A stretch of DNA of 64,000 nt from Cytobacillus sp. NJ13 (GCA_030348385.1 JAUCFP010000006.1:3685501-3749500); one strand, 5' to 3'. Positions 27,630-39,137 are shown, counted from the first letter of the stretch. The notes: generated from the sequence alone by a model not told the origin. Numbers and translations: made by a program.

Positions 27630-27657
27630 TTGACTGAATGCTCATTCATAATATAAT
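27630..27657 (+). promoter_or_regulatory. fadF promoter with overlapping dyad operator
   Basis: TTGACT, 16-base spacer, TATAAT, a good sigma-A promoter. Within it TGAATG-CT-CATTCA (27635-27648) is a perfect dyad between -35 and -10. The arms match those of B. subtilis FadR boxes (TGAATG...CATTCA), although the centre is 2 rather than 6 bases. A TetR regulator gene lies in the same cluster (35019). Confidence 0.75.
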
Positions 27658-27724
27658 GGGAGTATGAGTAAATTCAGAAAATTATACTGTTTTTAAAATT
27701 TTCTAAGATGAAGAAAGGAGCACG

Positions 27725-29842
27725 ATGCCCATGAACGGTTTATTATGGATCAACTTAATTGCATTTCTTCTTGTAACCGCTTACGCTATCAGCCTGTTTG
27801 TCTATGTTGTGAAGACGCGGATTGAATATATCAAGCTTGGCAAAAAGGTAGAGTTTGACGGCAAGGTGAAAGAGCGCCTTGAGAAGATCTGGATCAACGT
27901 ATTCGGCCAGAAAAAGCTTTTAAAGGATAAGAAAAGCGGAATCATCCACGTGATGTTTTTTTACGGCTTCATTCTTGTCCAATTTGGAGCAATCGATTTT
28001 ATTATCAAAGGAATTAAGCCAGGTGCGCATTTACCGCTTGGACCATTATATCCTGGCTTCACCTTTTTCCAGGAAATTGTGACCCTGATGATCCTTGTTG
28101 CGGTAATCTGGGCTTTCTACCGCCGTTATGTGGAAAAGCTTGTCCGCTTAAAACGCGGATTCAAATCAGGTCTCGTACTTATTTTTATCGGAGGGCTCAT
28201 GCTTTCCGTACTGCTTGGCAATGGAATGGGCATGATCTGGCATGGCCATGAAGGAACCTGGACAGAACCGGTTGCTTCCATGATTTCCGGTGCATTCGCA
28301 TGGATGGGTGAAACGGCTTCGATTGTTGTGTTTTACATCTCATGGTGGATTCACTTAGTATTCCTGCTTGCATTCCTTGTGTACGTGCCGCAATCCAAGC
28401 ATGCCCACTTAATCGCCGGACCGGCCAACGTATATTTCAACCGACTGGATAATCCGGGGAAATTAAAGTCAATCGACTTTGAAGATGAATCACAGGAAAG
28501 TTTTGGTGTCGGAAAAATTGAAGATTTTACACAGCATCAGATGATCGACTTCTATGCGTGTGTGGAATGCGGGCGCTGTACCAATATGTGTCCGGCAACC
28601 GGCACGGGAAAAATGCTTTCGCCAATGGATTTAATCCTGAAATTGCGTGATCATTTAACCAATCACGGTGCTGTTGTCACTTCGAAGCAGCCCTGGGTGC
28701 CGACATTCGCTTTTTCAAATACGAAAGGCAATCAGCTTGCCCTTGCAGCTGCCGGCCAGGGTGCAGAAGAAGCTGCTGCAGGCCTCGCTTACAGCCCAAG
28801 CCTGATCGGCGAAGTCATCACAGAAGAAGAAATCTGGGCTTGTACGACTTGCCGTAACTGTGAAGACCAGTGCCCGGTTATGAATGAACATGTTGATAAA
28901 ATTATTGACCTGCGCCGCTACCTTGTTTTAACAGAGGGTAAAATGGATGCTGATGCACAGCGCGCCATGACCAATATCGAGCGCCAGGGAAATCCTTGGG
29001 GACTGAACCGCAAGGAGCGCGAAGACTGGAGAGAAGCACGCGAAGATGTTCATGTGCCGACAGTGAAGGAAATGAAAAAGGCAGGAGAAGAGTTCGAATA
29101 CTTATTCTGGGTTGGCTCCATGGGATCTTACGATAACCGCAGCCAAAAGATCGCTCTTTCCTTTGCGAAACTAATGAATGAGGCAGGCGTTAAATTCGCA
29201 ATTCTTGGAAACAAGGAAAAGAACTCTGGTGACACACCAAGACGTCTTGGAAACGAGTTCTTATTCCAGGAGCTTGCCACAAAGAATATTGAAGAGTTTG
29301 AGAAAAATGAAGTGAAGAAGATCGTAACGATTGACCCCCATGCCTACAACATTTTCAAAAATGAGTATCCGGATTTCGGATTAGAGGCAGAGGTTTATCA
29401 CCATACTGAAGTTCTTGCCCAGCTTGTAGAAGAAGGCAAGCTAAAGCCGCAATATGCTGTAGAAGAAACGATCACATTCCATGACTCCTGCTATCTTGGA
29501 CGCTACAACGAGGTGTACGATCCTCCGCGTGAAATCCTTAAGAGCATCCCGGGCGTCAAGCTTGTGGAAATGGAAAGAAACCGCGAAACCGGCATGTGCT
29601 GCGGAGCAGGGGGCGGCTTGATGTGGATGGAAGAAGAAACAGGACACCGCATCAACGTCTCACGCACCGAGCAGGCATTGGCAGTGAATCCATCCGTGAT
29701 CAGCTCAGGATGTCCGTACTGCTTAACGATGCTGTCAGATGGAACGAAAGCAAAAGAAGTGGAAGAACAGGTTCATACGTATGATGTTGCTGAAATTCTC
29801 GAAAAGTCTGTTATAGGTGAAAGCCAGAATTTAGTATCCTAA
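27725..29842 (+). CDS. fadF: FadF-like membrane iron-sulfur oxidoreductase
   Basis: 705 residues. Six or so N-terminal membrane spans of nitrate-reductase-gamma type, then a ferredoxin-like domain with CVECGRCTNMCP (about 277-288) and CTTCRNCEDQCP (about 375-386), then two CCG domains (CYLGRYNE, MCCGAGGG, SGCPYC). Membrane-bound proteins of this type are thought to pass electrons from ETF to quinone. It heads a beta-oxidation-type cluster. B. subtilis fadF (ywjF) also sits before acdA and rpoE. ATG 27725 follows AAAGGAG; an ATG two codons later is possible. Confidence 0.9.
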   Translation: MPMNGLLWINLIAFLLVTAYAISLFVYVVKTRIEYIKLGKKVEFDGKVKERLEKIWINVFGQKKLLKDKKSGIIHVMFFYGFILVQFGAIDFIIKGIKPGAHLPLGPLYPGFTFFQEIVTLMILVAVIWAFYRRYVEKLVRLKRGFKSGLVLIFIGGLMLSVLLGNGMGMIWHGHEGTWTEPVASMISGAFAWMGETASIVVFYISWWIHLVFLLAFLVYVPQSKHAHLIAGPANVYFNRLDNPGKLKSIDFEDESQESFGVGKIEDFTQHQMIDFYACVECGRCTNMCPATGTGKMLSPMDLILKLRDHLTNHGAVVTSKQPWVPTFAFSNTKGNQLALAAAGQGAEEAAAGLAYSPSLIGEVITEEEIWACTTCRNCEDQCPVMNEHVDKIIDLRRYLVLTEGKMDADAQRAMTNIERQGNPWGLNRKEREDWREAREDVHVPTVKEMKKAGEEFEYLFWVGSMGSYDNRSQKIALSFAKLMNEAGVKFAILGNKEKNSGDTPRRLGNEFLFQELATKNIEEFEKNEVKKIVTIDPHAYNIFKNEYPDFGLEAEVYHHTEVLAQLVEEGKLKPQYAVEETITFHDSCYLGRYNEVYDPPREILKSIPGVKLVEMERNRETGMCCGAGGGLMWMEEETGHRINVSRTEQALAVNPSVISSGCPYCLTMLSDGTKAKEVEEQVHTYDVAEILEKSVIGESQNLVS

Positions 29843-29970
29843 TATATTTAAAATGGAAATTGGAGCACTGAAGCAAATTTCAGCTAAAGCATTTTGACGA
29901 AAAATGTTTTTACCAGAATTTTGTGTAAAGTGTTTCAATTTCTGCTATTTTTCTAGTAAAATAGAAAATG

Positions 29971-29984
29971 ATAAAGCGCTTACA
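29971..29984 (+). promoter_or_regulatory. cre-like site upstream of the thiolase gene
   Basis: ATAAAGCGCTTACA agrees with the cre consensus at all but the first two fixed bases. It lies in a 327-bp gap (29843-30169) that also contains TCGAGCGAGCGTTCAGTCAA at 30036, whose complement resembles the fadF operator region (TTGACTGAACGCTCG versus TTGACTGAATGCTCA). This suggests a second, partly independent control point. Confidence 0.5.
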
Positions 29985-30169
29985 ATTTTGCTGGCTGACT
30001 GAAGTTCGAACAAATCCTTTTGTTTCGCGGTCTTTTCGAGCGAGCGTTCAGTCAACCCAAGAACCTTCACAAACATTTAACTTCAGCCAGAACAGCTTCA
30101 GGGACCCAATTTTTTTCTAATTAATTTTGCGAACATTTTAAATTAATAGTACAAAGGAGCGATTCTTTT

Positions 30170-31357
30170 ATGGGAAAAACCGTAATTCTTAGCGGAGTAA
30201 GAACACCTTTTGGAAAATTTGCCGGAGCGCTTAGCAGCTTTACAGCTTCCGACCTTGGGGGATTTGCAGTAAAAGAAGCGCTGAACCGAGCCGGCATCAA
30301 TCCTGAAGAGGTAGACGAAGTGATTCTCGGAACCGTTCTTCAGGGAGGTCAGGGCCAGATCCCTTCACGACAGGCTGCGAAAAAGGCCGGCCTGCCGTGG
30401 GAAGTGAAAACGGAAACGATTAATAAAGTTTGTGCTTCCGGCATGCGAAGTGTCACTTTAGGAGATCAGATCATCCGGGCGGGTGACGAGGAAGTCATCG
30501 TGGCTGGCGGCATGGAATCCATGAGCAATGCGCCTTACATTTTGCCGAAAGCGCGCTGGGGCCTGCGCATGGGCGATGCAACGGTTAAGGACTTAATGGT
30601 TCATGATGGATTAAGCTGCAGCTTCACAGGCGTCCATATGGGAACGTACGGAAACTCGACAGCTAAAGAATTCGAAATCAGCCGGGAAGAGCAGGACAAC
30701 TGGGCTCTAAGAAGCCATAAACGTGCCATTGAAGCAATGGAATCCGGCAAATTGGCAGAGGAAATAGTGCCAGTGGAAGTGCCGCAGCGAAAGGGTGAGC
30801 CAATCATTGTGTCCCAGGATGAATCGCCCCGCAAAGATACTTCCTTAGAAAAGCTGGCTAAGCTTGGGTCTGTTTTTAATTCGGACGGAACGATCACTGC
30901 CGGGAATGCGCCTGGCGTTAACGACGGGGCAGCAGCATTAGTATTGATGAGCGAAGAGCGTGCAGAACGCGAGGGCAAAAAGCCGGAAGCTTATATTCTT
31001 GGCCATACAGCGCTAGCGGTGGAAGCCAAGGACTTCCCGCAAACCCCTGGCCTTGTCATTAATGCTCTTTTGAAAAAGACAGGAAAAACCCTGGAAGAGA
31101 TTGACCTATTTGAAATTAACGAAGCATTTGCAGCTGTTGCTTTAACAAGCGGAAAAATTGCCGGCCTTGATGAAGAAAAAGTGAATGTTAACGGCGGTGC
31201 CGTTGCTCTGGGCCACCCAATCGGCGCAAGCGGAGCGAGAATTATTCTTACACTGATGCATGAACTGAAGCGCCGCGGAGGCGGAATCGGCATTGCGGCC
31301 ATCTGCAGCGGCGGAGGCCAGGGAGATGCGGTTATGATTGAGGTTCCGAAGCAGTAA
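30170..31357 (+). CDS. mmgA: Acetyl-CoA C-acetyltransferase (thiolase)
   Basis: 395 residues. Thiolase catalytic residues are visible: Cys in [11 protein letters not shown] (near 89), His in [17 protein letters not shown] (near 349) and Cys in CSGGGQGDA (near 379). It condenses or cleaves acetyl-CoA/acetoacetyl-CoA. It lies ahead of a hydroxyacyl-CoA dehydrogenase and acyl-CoA dehydrogenases, so it probably works in degradation of fatty or branched-chain acids. Named by analogy with B. subtilis mmgA. Confidence 0.9.
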   Translation: MGKTVILSGVRTPFGKFAGALSSFTASDLGGFAVKEALNRAGINPEEVDEVILGTVLQGGQGQIPSRQAAKKAGLPWEVKTETINKVCASGMRSVTLGDQIIRAGDEEVIVAGGMESMSNAPYILPKARWGLRMGDATVKDLMVHDGLSCSFTGVHMGTYGNSTAKEFEISREEQDNWALRSHKRAIEAMESGKLAEEIVPVEVPQRKGEPIIVSQDESPRKDTSLEKLAKLGSVFNSDGTITAGNAPGVNDGAAALVLMSEERAEREGKKPEAYILGHTALAVEAKDFPQTPGLVINALLKKTGKTLEEIDLFEINEAFAAVALTSGKIAGLDEEKVNVNGGAVALGHPIGASGARIILTLMHELKRRGGGIGIAAICSGGGQGDAVMIEVPKQ

Positions 31358-31384
31358 TGAATAGGAATTAACAACGGAAAGGTC

Positions 31385-31696
31385 GTTAAACGAGCTGAAT
31401 AAGGTCCAAAACGGAAGCCGATCCGTGAGAATGGTAGTTAATCTGGATGAATAACGCCCAAAACGGAAGCGGATCCGTGAGAATGGTAGTTAATCTGGAT
31501 GAATAACGCCCAAAACGGAAGCGGAGCCGTGAAAATGGTAGTTAATCGAGTGGAATAACGCCCAAAAAGAAAGCGTGACTAAGAAAACAGTAGTTAATCT
31601 GAGAGATTAATACTCAAAAAGATTGGACTCCGCAGAATATGGTAGTTAAAAGACACGATTAATGCCAAAACGGCTCAGCGACCAGAAAATTCAACA
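31385..31696 (+). repeat. 52-bp tandem array A
   Basis: GTTAA starts at 31385, 31437, 31489, 31541, 31593 and 31645: six units, every step exactly 52. Units 2 and 3 are nearly identical; outer units have diverged. Each has a small dyad (GTTAAT...ATAAC) and a core CAAAACGGAAGCGGATCC. It lies between two genes of one cluster, mmgA and the hydroxyacyl-CoA dehydrogenase. Confidence 0.92.
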
Positions 31697-31748
31697 ACTC
31701 AAGTAAATATAGAACAACCGGTCAAACCCAAGAACGGAGGATACAAAA

Positions 31749-32600
31749 ATGAACGTAAAAAACATTATGGTAATCGGTGCTGGACAAATGGGTTCAGGAA
31801 TCGCGCAGGTTTGTGCGCAAGCAGGCTATAGCGTCATCTTAAACGACCTAAAGCCAGATTTTGTTGAACGCGGCCTTGGCGTGATTAAAAAAAATCTTTC
31901 CCGCCAGGTAGAAAAAGAGCGCATGACAGCGGAGGAGATGGAAACGGTTCTTAAAAATGTAACCGCTTCAACCGATCTGCAGGATGCAAAAAACGTTGAA
32001 CTCGTCATCGAAGCAGCCGTTGAAAACATGGAAATCAAAACAAAAATCTTCAGACAGCTGGATGAGATTGCACCAGAGCATGCAATCCTGGCGAGCAATA
32101 CATCGTCTCTTCCTATCACAGAAATCGCAGCTGCGACAAAACGTCCGGAAAAGGTCATCGGCATGCATTTTATGAATCCAGTGCCGGTGATGAAGCTGGT
32201 AGAAATCATTCGCGGCCTGGCGACAGCCGACGAAGTGTATCAAACCATTGAAGACATCACGAAGACGCTTAAAAAAGTGCCTGTAGAAGTGAATGACTTC
32301 CCTGGGTTCGTATCCAACCGCATCCTGATGCCGATGATCAATGAAGCGATTTACACACTTTATGAAGGGGTCGCAACGAAAGAGGCCATTGATGAAGTGA
32401 TGAAGCTTGGGATGAACCATCCAATGGGACCGCTGACTTTGGCTGACTTCATTGGCCTGGACACATGCCTGTATATTATGGAAACCCTGCACGAAGGCTT
32501 TGGTGATGATAAATACCGTCCATGCCCGCTGTTAAGAAAATATGTAAAAGCTGGATGGCTTGGCAAGAAGACAGGCAGAGGGTTCTACGCTTACGGATAA
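31749..32600 (+). CDS. mmgB: 3-hydroxybutyryl-CoA dehydrogenase
   Basis: 283 residues. Rossmann NAD loop GAGQMGSGIAQVCAQ at the N-terminus, catalytic histidine in GMHFMNPVPVM near 138, VNDFPGFVSNRI, and the C-terminal NHPMGPLTLADFIGLD typical of short-chain 3-hydroxyacyl-CoA dehydrogenases. It oxidises 3-hydroxyacyl-CoA with NAD+. Ribosome site CGGAGG. Confidence 0.92.
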   Translation: MNVKNIMVIGAGQMGSGIAQVCAQAGYSVILNDLKPDFVERGLGVIKKNLSRQVEKERMTAEEMETVLKNVTASTDLQDAKNVELVIEAAVENMEIKTKIFRQLDEIAPEHAILASNTSSLPITEIAAATKRPEKVIGMHFMNPVPVMKLVEIIRGLATADEVYQTIEDITKTLKKVPVEVNDFPGFVSNRILMPMINEAIYTLYEGVATKEAIDEVMKLGMNHPMGPLTLADFIGLDTCLYIMETLHEGFGDDKYRPCPLLRKYVKAGWLGKKTGRGFYAYG

Positions 32601-32652
32601 AAATTACAAGAGCCCGGCTAAATAAAGCCAGGCGGCATCGGAGGGTATACAA

Positions 32653-33783
32653 ATGAACCTGAGATTTACAGAAGAGCAGGAAATGATGAGAAAAATGGTG
32701 CGAGATTTTGCGCAGACGGAAATCGCCCCTTTTGTGGAAAAAATGGAGCAGGGTGAGTTTCCAAGGGAGATTCTCCGCAAAATGGGCGAGCTTGGCCTTA
32801 TGGGAATACCGATTCCTGAAAAATACGGCGGATCCGAAATGGACTTTACTTCTTACATTATCGCCATCCATGAACTGTCCCGCGTAAGTGCGACAGTGGG
32901 CGTTATCTTATCAGTCCACACATCAGTAGGAACAAATCCAATCCTTTACTTCGGTACGGAAGAGCAAAAGCAGAAGTATATTCCGAAGCTTGCTTCAGGC
33001 GAGTATCTCGGCGCTTTTTGCCTCACTGAACCGAGCGCAGGCTCAGATGCGGGAAGTCTGAAATCCCGTGCGGTAAAAGATGGAGATCATTATGTCATTA
33101 ATGGATCAAAAGTGTTCATCACGAATGCAGGCGAAGCAGACGTATATATTGTATTTGCATCCACTAATCCCGAGCTTGGCAGCAAAGGCATCTCCGCTTT
33201 TATTGTAGAGAAAGATACGCCAGGCCTTGTATTTGGGAAAGATGAGCACAAAATGGGCTTGCACGGCTCAAGAACCCTGCAGCTGACATTTGAAGATATG
33301 CGGGTGCCGGCTGATAATCTTCTTGGCAATGCAGGAGAAGGCTTCAAGATTGCAATGGCTAACCTGGATGCTGGAAGGATCGGGATTGCTTCGCAGGCGC
33401 TTGGAATCGCGGAAGCGGCATTTGAGGCAGCTGCCAGCTATGCGAAGGAACGTGTACAGTTCGGCAAACCCATCGCTGCTCAGCAAGGTGTCGGCTTCAA
33501 GCTTGCAGACATGGCAACAAGCGCTGAAGCTGCAAAACTATTAATCTATCGCGCAGCAGACATGCGCCAGCGCGGTGTCAAGTGCGGACTCGAAGCCTCA
33601 ATGGCAAAGCTTTTTGCATCCAAAACAGCAGTAGACGTGACAACAGAAGCCATCCAGGTATTCGGCGGCTACGGCTACACAGAAGACTACCCGGTTGAGC
33701 GCTACTTCCGTGATGCCAAAATTACCGAAATCTATGAAGGCACAAGCGAAATTCAGCGGATTGTCATCAGCAAACAGCTGTAA
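32653..33783 (+). CDS. Acyl-CoA dehydrogenase (first of two)
   Basis: 376 residues with the full ACAD fold: FAD-binding CLTEPSAGSDAGS, GSKVFITNAG, the middle strand LQLTFEDMRVPADNLLG, and the catalytic-glutamate segment ITEIYEGTSEIQR at the C-terminus. It reduces short or branched acyl-CoA substrates through ETF. It shares many blocks with the next gene; the pair looks like an old duplication. Probably feeds FadF. Confidence 0.93.
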   Translation: MNLRFTEEQEMMRKMVRDFAQTEIAPFVEKMEQGEFPREILRKMGELGLMGIPIPEKYGGSEMDFTSYIIAIHELSRVSATVGVILSVHTSVGTNPILYFGTEEQKQKYIPKLASGEYLGAFCLTEPSAGSDAGSLKSRAVKDGDHYVINGSKVFITNAGEADVYIVFASTNPELGSKGISAFIVEKDTPGLVFGKDEHKMGLHGSRTLQLTFEDMRVPADNLLGNAGEGFKIAMANLDAGRIGIASQALGIAEAAFEAAASYAKERVQFGKPIAAQQGVGFKLADMATSAEAAKLLIYRAADMRQRGVKCGLEASMAKLFASKTAVDVTTEAIQVFGGYGYTEDYPVERYFRDAKITEIYEGTSEIQRIVISKQL

Positions 33784-33846
33784 AGAAGCAGACCAATAAT
33801 GAATTCACCATATATCAATGAATCCATATAAAGCGGGGGAAAGACA

Positions 33847-34986
33847 ATGAATTTCCAATTGAGTGAAGAGCATGAAATGATCAGAAAAATGGTGCGTGAT
33901 TTTGCCAGGAATGAAGTGGCGCCGACTGCTGCTGAGCGCGATGAAGAAGAGCGCTTTGACAGAGAGATTTTCGACAAAATGGCAGAGCTTGGCTTAACAG
34001 GAATTCCATGGCCTGAAGAATACGGCGGAATCGGCAGTGATTACCTTGCATACTGCATCGCAGTTGAAGAGCTTTCCAGAGTATGTGCCTCTACAGGTGT
34101 AACTCTTTCAGCGCATACATCCCTGGCAGGCTGGCCGATTTTCAAATTCGGAAGCGAAGAGCAAAAGCAAAAATTTCTAAAGCCTATGGCCCAGGGTGAA
34201 AAAATCGGCGCATATGGCCTTACGGAGCCAGGAAGCGGATCAGATGCCGGCGGAATGAGAACAACGGCACGTCTTGAGGGGGATCAATACGTCTTAAACG
34301 GCAGCAAAATTTTCATCACAAACGGCGGAATCGCAGATATCTATGTTGTATTTGCCCTGACAGATCCAGCTTCCAAGCACAAAGGAACAACTGCGTTTAT
34401 CGTAGAATCCGGCTTTGAAGGCTTTTCTGTCGGCAAGAAGGAGAAGAAATTGGGTATCCGTTCCTCACCTACAACTGAGATCATTTTCGAAGAGTGCAAG
34501 GTTCCGGTTGAGAATGTGCTGGGCAATGTAGGCGAAGGCTTCAAAATTGCCATGATGACACTTGACGGCGGCCGCAACGGCATCGCTGCCCAAGCTGTCG
34601 GAATCGCACAGGGCGCACTGGATGCTTCAGTCGAATATGCAAAAGAACGCCAGCAGTTCGGCAAGCCGATCGCTGCCCAGCAGGGAATCGGATTCAAACT
34701 GGCGGACATGGCCACAAGCATTGAAGCTTCAAGACTATTAACTTACCAGGCAGCCTGGCTGGAATCAGAAGGCCTTCCATACGGTAAAGAATCTGCCATG
34801 TCCAAACTCCTTGCAGGTGACACGGCCATGAAAGTAACAACAGACGCCGTTCAAATCTTTGGCGGATACGGATATACAAAGGATTATCCGGTTGAACGCT
34901 TCATGCGCGACGCAAAAATCACGCAAATCTACGAAGGCACACAAGAAATCCAGCGTCTCGTAATCTCTCGTATGGTAACGAAATAA
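33847..34986 (+). CDS. mmgC: Acyl-CoA dehydrogenase (second)
   Basis: 379 residues. ACAD motifs as in the previous gene: [24 protein letters not shown] and the catalytic region [14 protein letters not shown]. Closer in feel to B. subtilis MmgC/AcdA (mmgA-mmgB-mmgC gene order is the same), so the symbol is by analogy. It lies 63 bp after the first copy. Confidence 0.88.
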   Translation: MNFQLSEEHEMIRKMVRDFARNEVAPTAAERDEEERFDREIFDKMAELGLTGIPWPEEYGGIGSDYLAYCIAVEELSRVCASTGVTLSAHTSLAGWPIFKFGSEEQKQKFLKPMAQGEKIGAYGLTEPGSGSDAGGMRTTARLEGDQYVLNGSKIFITNGGIADIYVVFALTDPASKHKGTTAFIVESGFEGFSVGKKEKKLGIRSSPTTEIIFEECKVPVENVLGNVGEGFKIAMMTLDGGRNGIAAQAVGIAQGALDASVEYAKERQQFGKPIAAQQGIGFKLADMATSIEASRLLTYQAAWLESEGLPYGKESAMSKLLAGDTAMKVTTDAVQIFGGYGYTKDYPVERFMRDAKITQIYEGTQEIQRLVISRMVTK

Positions 34987-35018
34987 TTGATTTCACAGAG
35001 GGAGGCGGTAGGTAAACA

Positions 35019-35663
35019 ATGAAAAAACGGGAAGTGCAGGCTTCTGTTAAAGATGAGCGTCTTGTCAAGAAAAGACGTGATCAGATGATTAAAGGTGCCG
35101 TCACCCTTTTTATCCAAAAAGGGTTCCATCGTACAACAACTAGAGAGATCGCAAAGGCATCTGGTTTTAGTATTGGAACGCTTTATGAATACATCCGGAC
35201 GAAGGAAGACGTCCTATATCTGGTTTGTGACAGCATTTATGACCAGGTCGCTGAGCGGCTGCAAAAAGGTCTTGATACAAAGCAGGGCACGCTTGAAAGC
35301 CTAAAGCAGGGCATCGCCGACTATTTCAAGGTGGTCGATGAAATGCAGGATGAAGTGCTCGTCATGTACCAGGAAGTAAAGGCTCTGACAAAAGACGCGC
35401 TTCCATATGTTCTGAAAAAAGAAATTGAAATGGTCGGCATGTTCGAGCATGTCATTACACTTTGCGTCGAGAACGGAGAACTGGACCTGCCGGAGGAAAA
35501 AATCAAAATGATTGCCCATAACATTTTTGTTCAGGGACAAATGTGGGCATTCCGCCGATGGTCACTTCAGAAAATGTACAGCATCGATGAATATATCCAG
35601 CTGCAGACCAATCTCCTTTTTCAAGGAATAAAGGATCCGGGCAGAGTTTCGGAAAAAGCCTAA
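35019..35663 (+). CDS. TetR-family regulator, FadR-like
   Basis: 214 residues. The N-terminal TetR helix-turn-helix is clear: [20 protein letters not shown], then [20 protein letters not shown] (about 20-60). The C-terminal ligand domain is not specific. Its place between acyl-CoA dehydrogenase and icmF suggests an acyl-CoA-responsive repressor of this cluster, with the dyad at 27635 as candidate operator (inference). Ribosome site GAGGGAGGCGG. Confidence 0.85.
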   Translation: MKKREVQASVKDERLVKKRRDQMIKGAVTLFIQKGFHRTTTREIAKASGFSIGTLYEYIRTKEDVLYLVCDSIYDQVAERLQKGLDTKQGTLESLKQGIADYFKVVDEMQDEVLVMYQEVKALTKDALPYVLKKEIEMVGMFEHVITLCVENGELDLPEEKIKMIAHNIFVQGQMWAFRRWSLQKMYSIDEYIQLQTNLLFQGIKDPGRVSEKA

Positions 35664-35722
35664 TAATAGTTCGCAGGCATCAGCAGCACTGGTGCCTGCG
35701 CTTACGGACAAGGGGGAGAACG

Positions 35723-38700
35723 ATGAGCAATCCAGAAGTCTATAAGCCGAAAAATCACATTCGCTTCGTTACGGCTTCAAGTCTATTTGACGGACATGAT
35801 GCCTCCATCAATATTATGCGCCGCATCATTCAGGCAAGCGGTGCAGAGGTCATCCACCTCGGGCATAACCGTTCTGTGGAGGAAGTCGTAAATGCTGCAA
35901 TCCAGGAAGATGTGCAGGGAATCGCCATTTCCTCTTATCAGGGAGGACATGTAGAGTACTTCAAATATATGTATGACCTTTTGAAGGAACGGGGCGCATC
36001 CCACATCCGCATTTATGGCGGAGGGGGCGGTGTCATTATCCCGAAGGAAATCAAAGAATTGCATGACTACGGAATCGCGAGAATTTTCTCTCCCGAAGAT
36101 GGCCGCCAATACGGCCTCCAGGGGATGATTGATCGGATGATCAAGGAATGTGATTTCCCTACATTCACAGCTGAAGCTTCAGAGCAGATTGAAAAGCTTC
36201 AGGAAGGGGAAACGAATGCCATCGCGAAGCTGATTACACTGGCTGAGCATCAGGTAACAGTAGGCAAAGAAGCGGCAGCAACGCTTGAGCCGGTCATGGA
36301 GAAAGTGAAATCACTGGAAAAACAGGTTCCTGTAGTGGGAATTACGGGTACAGGCGGTGCTGGAAAAAGCTCGCTGACTGACGAATTGATCCGCCGTTTC
36401 ATCAATGAAATTCCGGAGAAAAAAGTTGCGATTCTTTCTGTTGATCCGACAAAGCAAAAAACGGGCGGAGCGCTTCTTGGCGACCGCATCCGCATGAACG
36501 CAATTTTTAATCCGCGCGTCTATATGCGAAGCCTGGCAACAAGAAATTCCCGCAGTGAGCTATCACTTGCGATTCAGGATGCGATTTCGGTTGTCAAAGC
36601 AGCCGGCTTTGACCTGATAATTGTGGAAACTAGCGGAATCGGGCAGGGGGATGCAGGCATTACGGAAATTTGTGATGCCTCTATGTATGTGATGACAAGC
36701 GAATTCGGCGCGCCTTCTCAGCTTGAAAAAATTGATATGATCGATTATGCAGACTTGATCGTGATTAATAAATTTGAGCGCAAAGGTTCAGAGGACGCGA
36801 TGCGCCAGGTGCAAAAGCAGTACCAGCGCAGCCGGATGCTGTTTGAAAAAGAGCTTGAAGACATGCCTGTATACGGCACCATTGCGAGCCAGTTCAATGA
36901 TCCTGGCACAAATGCCGTGTTTGCGGCACTTGTGGAAACGATTAATGAAAAAGCAGGTACGGACTGGAAGACAAGTTTTACAAAAAATGCAAAAGTTGAG
37001 AAGCAGAATGTGATTATCCCGAATGAACAGCGCTATTATCTGCGCGAAGTTTCAGAAACAGTCCGGGGCTACCACAAGAAAGCCGAGGAGCAGGCCGATC
37101 TTTCCCGCAAACTGTTCCAGTTAGAAGGGGCTCTGCTTGCTGTGAAAGAACAAGAAGGAAATGAAGAAGTCATTGCTTCTCTTGAAGCGATTAAATCATC
37201 AGCAGAAGAGAAGCTGACTGCTGAAACAAAGAAAATCCTTGCTGGCTGGGATGATCTGAAGGAAAAATACTCAGGCGAGCAATTTGTGACAAAAATCCGC
37301 GATAAAGAAATCGTGACGGTTTTAAAAACAAAAAGCTTATCAGGGCTGTCCATTCCAAAAGTGGCACTGCCTAAGTACAAGGATTACGGAGAAATCATCC
37401 GCTGGGTATACAGAGAAAACGTGCCGGGTTCATTCCCTTATACAGCTGGTGTTTTCCCATTCAAACGCGAGGGTGAAGATCCGAAAAGACAGTTTGCCGG
37501 AGAAGGTACACCTGAACGGACAAACCGCCGCTTCCATTATCTGTCCAAAGATGATGCCGCGAAGCGTCTGAGCACAGCGTTTGATTCTGTAACCCTATAC
37601 GGAGAAGATCCTGACTACCGCCCGGACATTTACGGAAAAGTCGGGGAAAGCGGAGTCAGCATCTGTACACTTGATGATATGAAGAAGCTGTATGCCGGAT
37701 TTGATCTGTGCCATCCATCTACATCTGTATCGATGACGATTAATGGGCCAGCACCGATCATTTTGGCGATGTTCATGAATACGGCCATTGAACAGCAGAT
37801 TGAAGCAAAAGAGCAGGAGCTTGGCCGCGTGCTGACACCTGAAGAATTCACCGAAGTAAGGGCGAAAACGCTCCAGACTGTCCGCGGGACGGTTCAAGCT
37901 GACATTTTAAAAGAAGATCAGGGACAGAATACTTGTATCTTTTCAACGGAATTTGCCTTGAGGATGATGGGGGATATTCAGCAGTACTTTATCGACCATA
38001 AAGTCCGCAATTATTACTCTGTTTCGATTTCCGGTTACCATATCGCAGAAGCAGGTGCAAACCCGATTTCTCAGCTTGCCTTTACTCTGGCAAATGGCTT
38101 CACCTATGTCGAGTACTATTTGAGCAGAGGCATGAACATCAATGATTTTGCACCAAATCTTTCATTCTTCTTCTCCAATGGACTTGATCCGGAGTATACG
38201 GTGCTTGGCCGTGTGGCGCGCCGCATCTGGGCAGCGGTTATGAGAGATAAGTATGGCGCTAATGAAAGAAGCCAGAAACTGAAGTACCATATCCAAACGT
38301 CCGGACGCTCCCTGCATGCACAGGAAATCGATTTTAACGATATCCGCACAACACTGCAGGCATTAATGGCGCTTCAGGATAACTGTAACTCGCTTCATAC
38401 CAATGCGTATGATGAAGCCATAACGACACCGACAGAAGAATCTGTCCGCCGTGCGATGGCTATTCAGATGATCATTACTAAAGAACATGGCTTATCGAAA
38501 AATGAAAATCCGCTTCAGGGTGCATTTATCGTGGATGAGCTGACAGACCTTGTGGAAGAGCAGGTGCTGAGAGAGTTCGAACGCATCAATGACCGCGGCG
38601 GCGTGCTTGGCGCCATGGAAACGCAATACCAGCGCGGTAAAATTCAGGATGAATCCATGTACTATGAAATGAAAAAGCATACTGGCGATCTTCCAATTAT

Positions 38701-38989
38701 TGGTGTTAACACTTACTTGAACCCAAATCCTCCATCAGAGGATGAAATGAACAATATGGAGCTTGCAAGGGCAACGAAGGAAGAAAAAGAAACGCAAATC
38801 CGCAATCTGCGCAGCTTCCAGGAGCGCAACAAAGACAAATCGGAAGAGGCACTGAAACAGTTGAAGGAAGCAGCAGTCAGCGGCGGCAATATTTTTGCCG
38901 AACTGATGGAAACCGTCAAAGCGGCGAGCCTCGGCCAAATCACCCGTGCGCTATACGAAGTGGGCGGACAGTACCGCCGCAATATGTAA
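35723..38989 (+). CDS. icmF: Fused isobutyryl-CoA mutase IcmF
   Basis: 1088 residues, the full IcmF length. N-terminal B12-binding domain with the cobalt-ligand motif DGHDAS (His25), then a MeaB-like G-protein chaperone domain with Walker [10 protein letters not shown] (about 208-216), a linker, and the TIM-barrel mutase domain ([17 protein letters not shown], then [18 protein letters not shown]). It isomerises isobutyryl-CoA and butyryl-CoA, and in some homologues pivalyl/isovaleryl-CoA, using adenosylcobalamin. In this cluster it would link branched and straight C4 acyl-CoAs to beta-oxidation. Confidence 0.95.
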   Translation: MSNPEVYKPKNHIRFVTASSLFDGHDASINIMRRIIQASGAEVIHLGHNRSVEEVVNAAIQEDVQGIAISSYQGGHVEYFKYMYDLLKERGASHIRIYGGGGGVIIPKEIKELHDYGIARIFSPEDGRQYGLQGMIDRMIKECDFPTFTAEASEQIEKLQEGETNAIAKLITLAEHQVTVGKEAAATLEPVMEKVKSLEKQVPVVGITGTGGAGKSSLTDELIRRFINEIPEKKVAILSVDPTKQKTGGALLGDRIRMNAIFNPRVYMRSLATRNSRSELSLAIQDAISVVKAAGFDLIIVETSGIGQGDAGITEICDASMYVMTSEFGAPSQLEKIDMIDYADLIVINKFERKGSEDAMRQVQKQYQRSRMLFEKELEDMPVYGTIASQFNDPGTNAVFAALVETINEKAGTDWKTSFTKNAKVEKQNVIIPNEQRYYLREVSETVRGYHKKAEEQADLSRKLFQLEGALLAVKEQEGNEEVIASLEAIKSSAEEKLTAETKKILAGWDDLKEKYSGEQFVTKIRDKEIVTVLKTKSLSGLSIPKVALPKYKDYGEIIRWVYRENVPGSFPYTAGVFPFKREGEDPKRQFAGEGTPERTNRRFHYLSKDDAAKRLSTAFDSVTLYGEDPDYRPDIYGKVGESGVSICTLDDMKKLYAGFDLCHPSTSVSMTINGPAPIILAMFMNTAIEQQIEAKEQELGRVLTPEEFTEVRAKTLQTVRGTVQADILKEDQGQNTCIFSTEFALRMMGDIQQYFIDHKVRNYYSVSISGYHIAEAGANPISQLAFTLANGFTYVEYYLSRGMNINDFAPNLSFFFSNGLDPEYTVLGRVARRIWAAVMRDKYGANERSQKLKYHIQTSGRSLHAQEIDFNDIRTTLQALMALQDNCNSLHTNAYDEAITTPTEESVRRAMAIQMIITKEHGLSKNENPLQGAFIVDELTDLVEEQVLREFERINDRGGVLGAMETQYQRGKIQDESMYYEMKKHTGDLPIIGVNTYLNPNPPSEDEMNNMELARATKEEKETQIRNLRSFQERNKDKSEEALKQLKEAAVSGGNIFAELMETVKAASLGQITRALYEVGGQYRRNM

Positions 38990-39005
38990 AAGCCAATGGA
39001 TTAAC

Positions 39006-39034
39006 AGGGCCTGCAGCTGCAGGCCCTTGTTTTC
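39006..39034 (+). terminator. Terminator after icmF
   Basis: AGGGCCTGCAG / CTGCAGGCCCT perfect palindrome followed by TGTTTT. Confidence 0.8.
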
Positions 39035-39137
39035 TGCACTATTATTTAACATAGAATTAATATAAAATAAATCCATATCCTATATAATGGAATCAATACA
39101 TAGCATTGCACTTCGGGGAACCTGAGGATGTGAAAAA

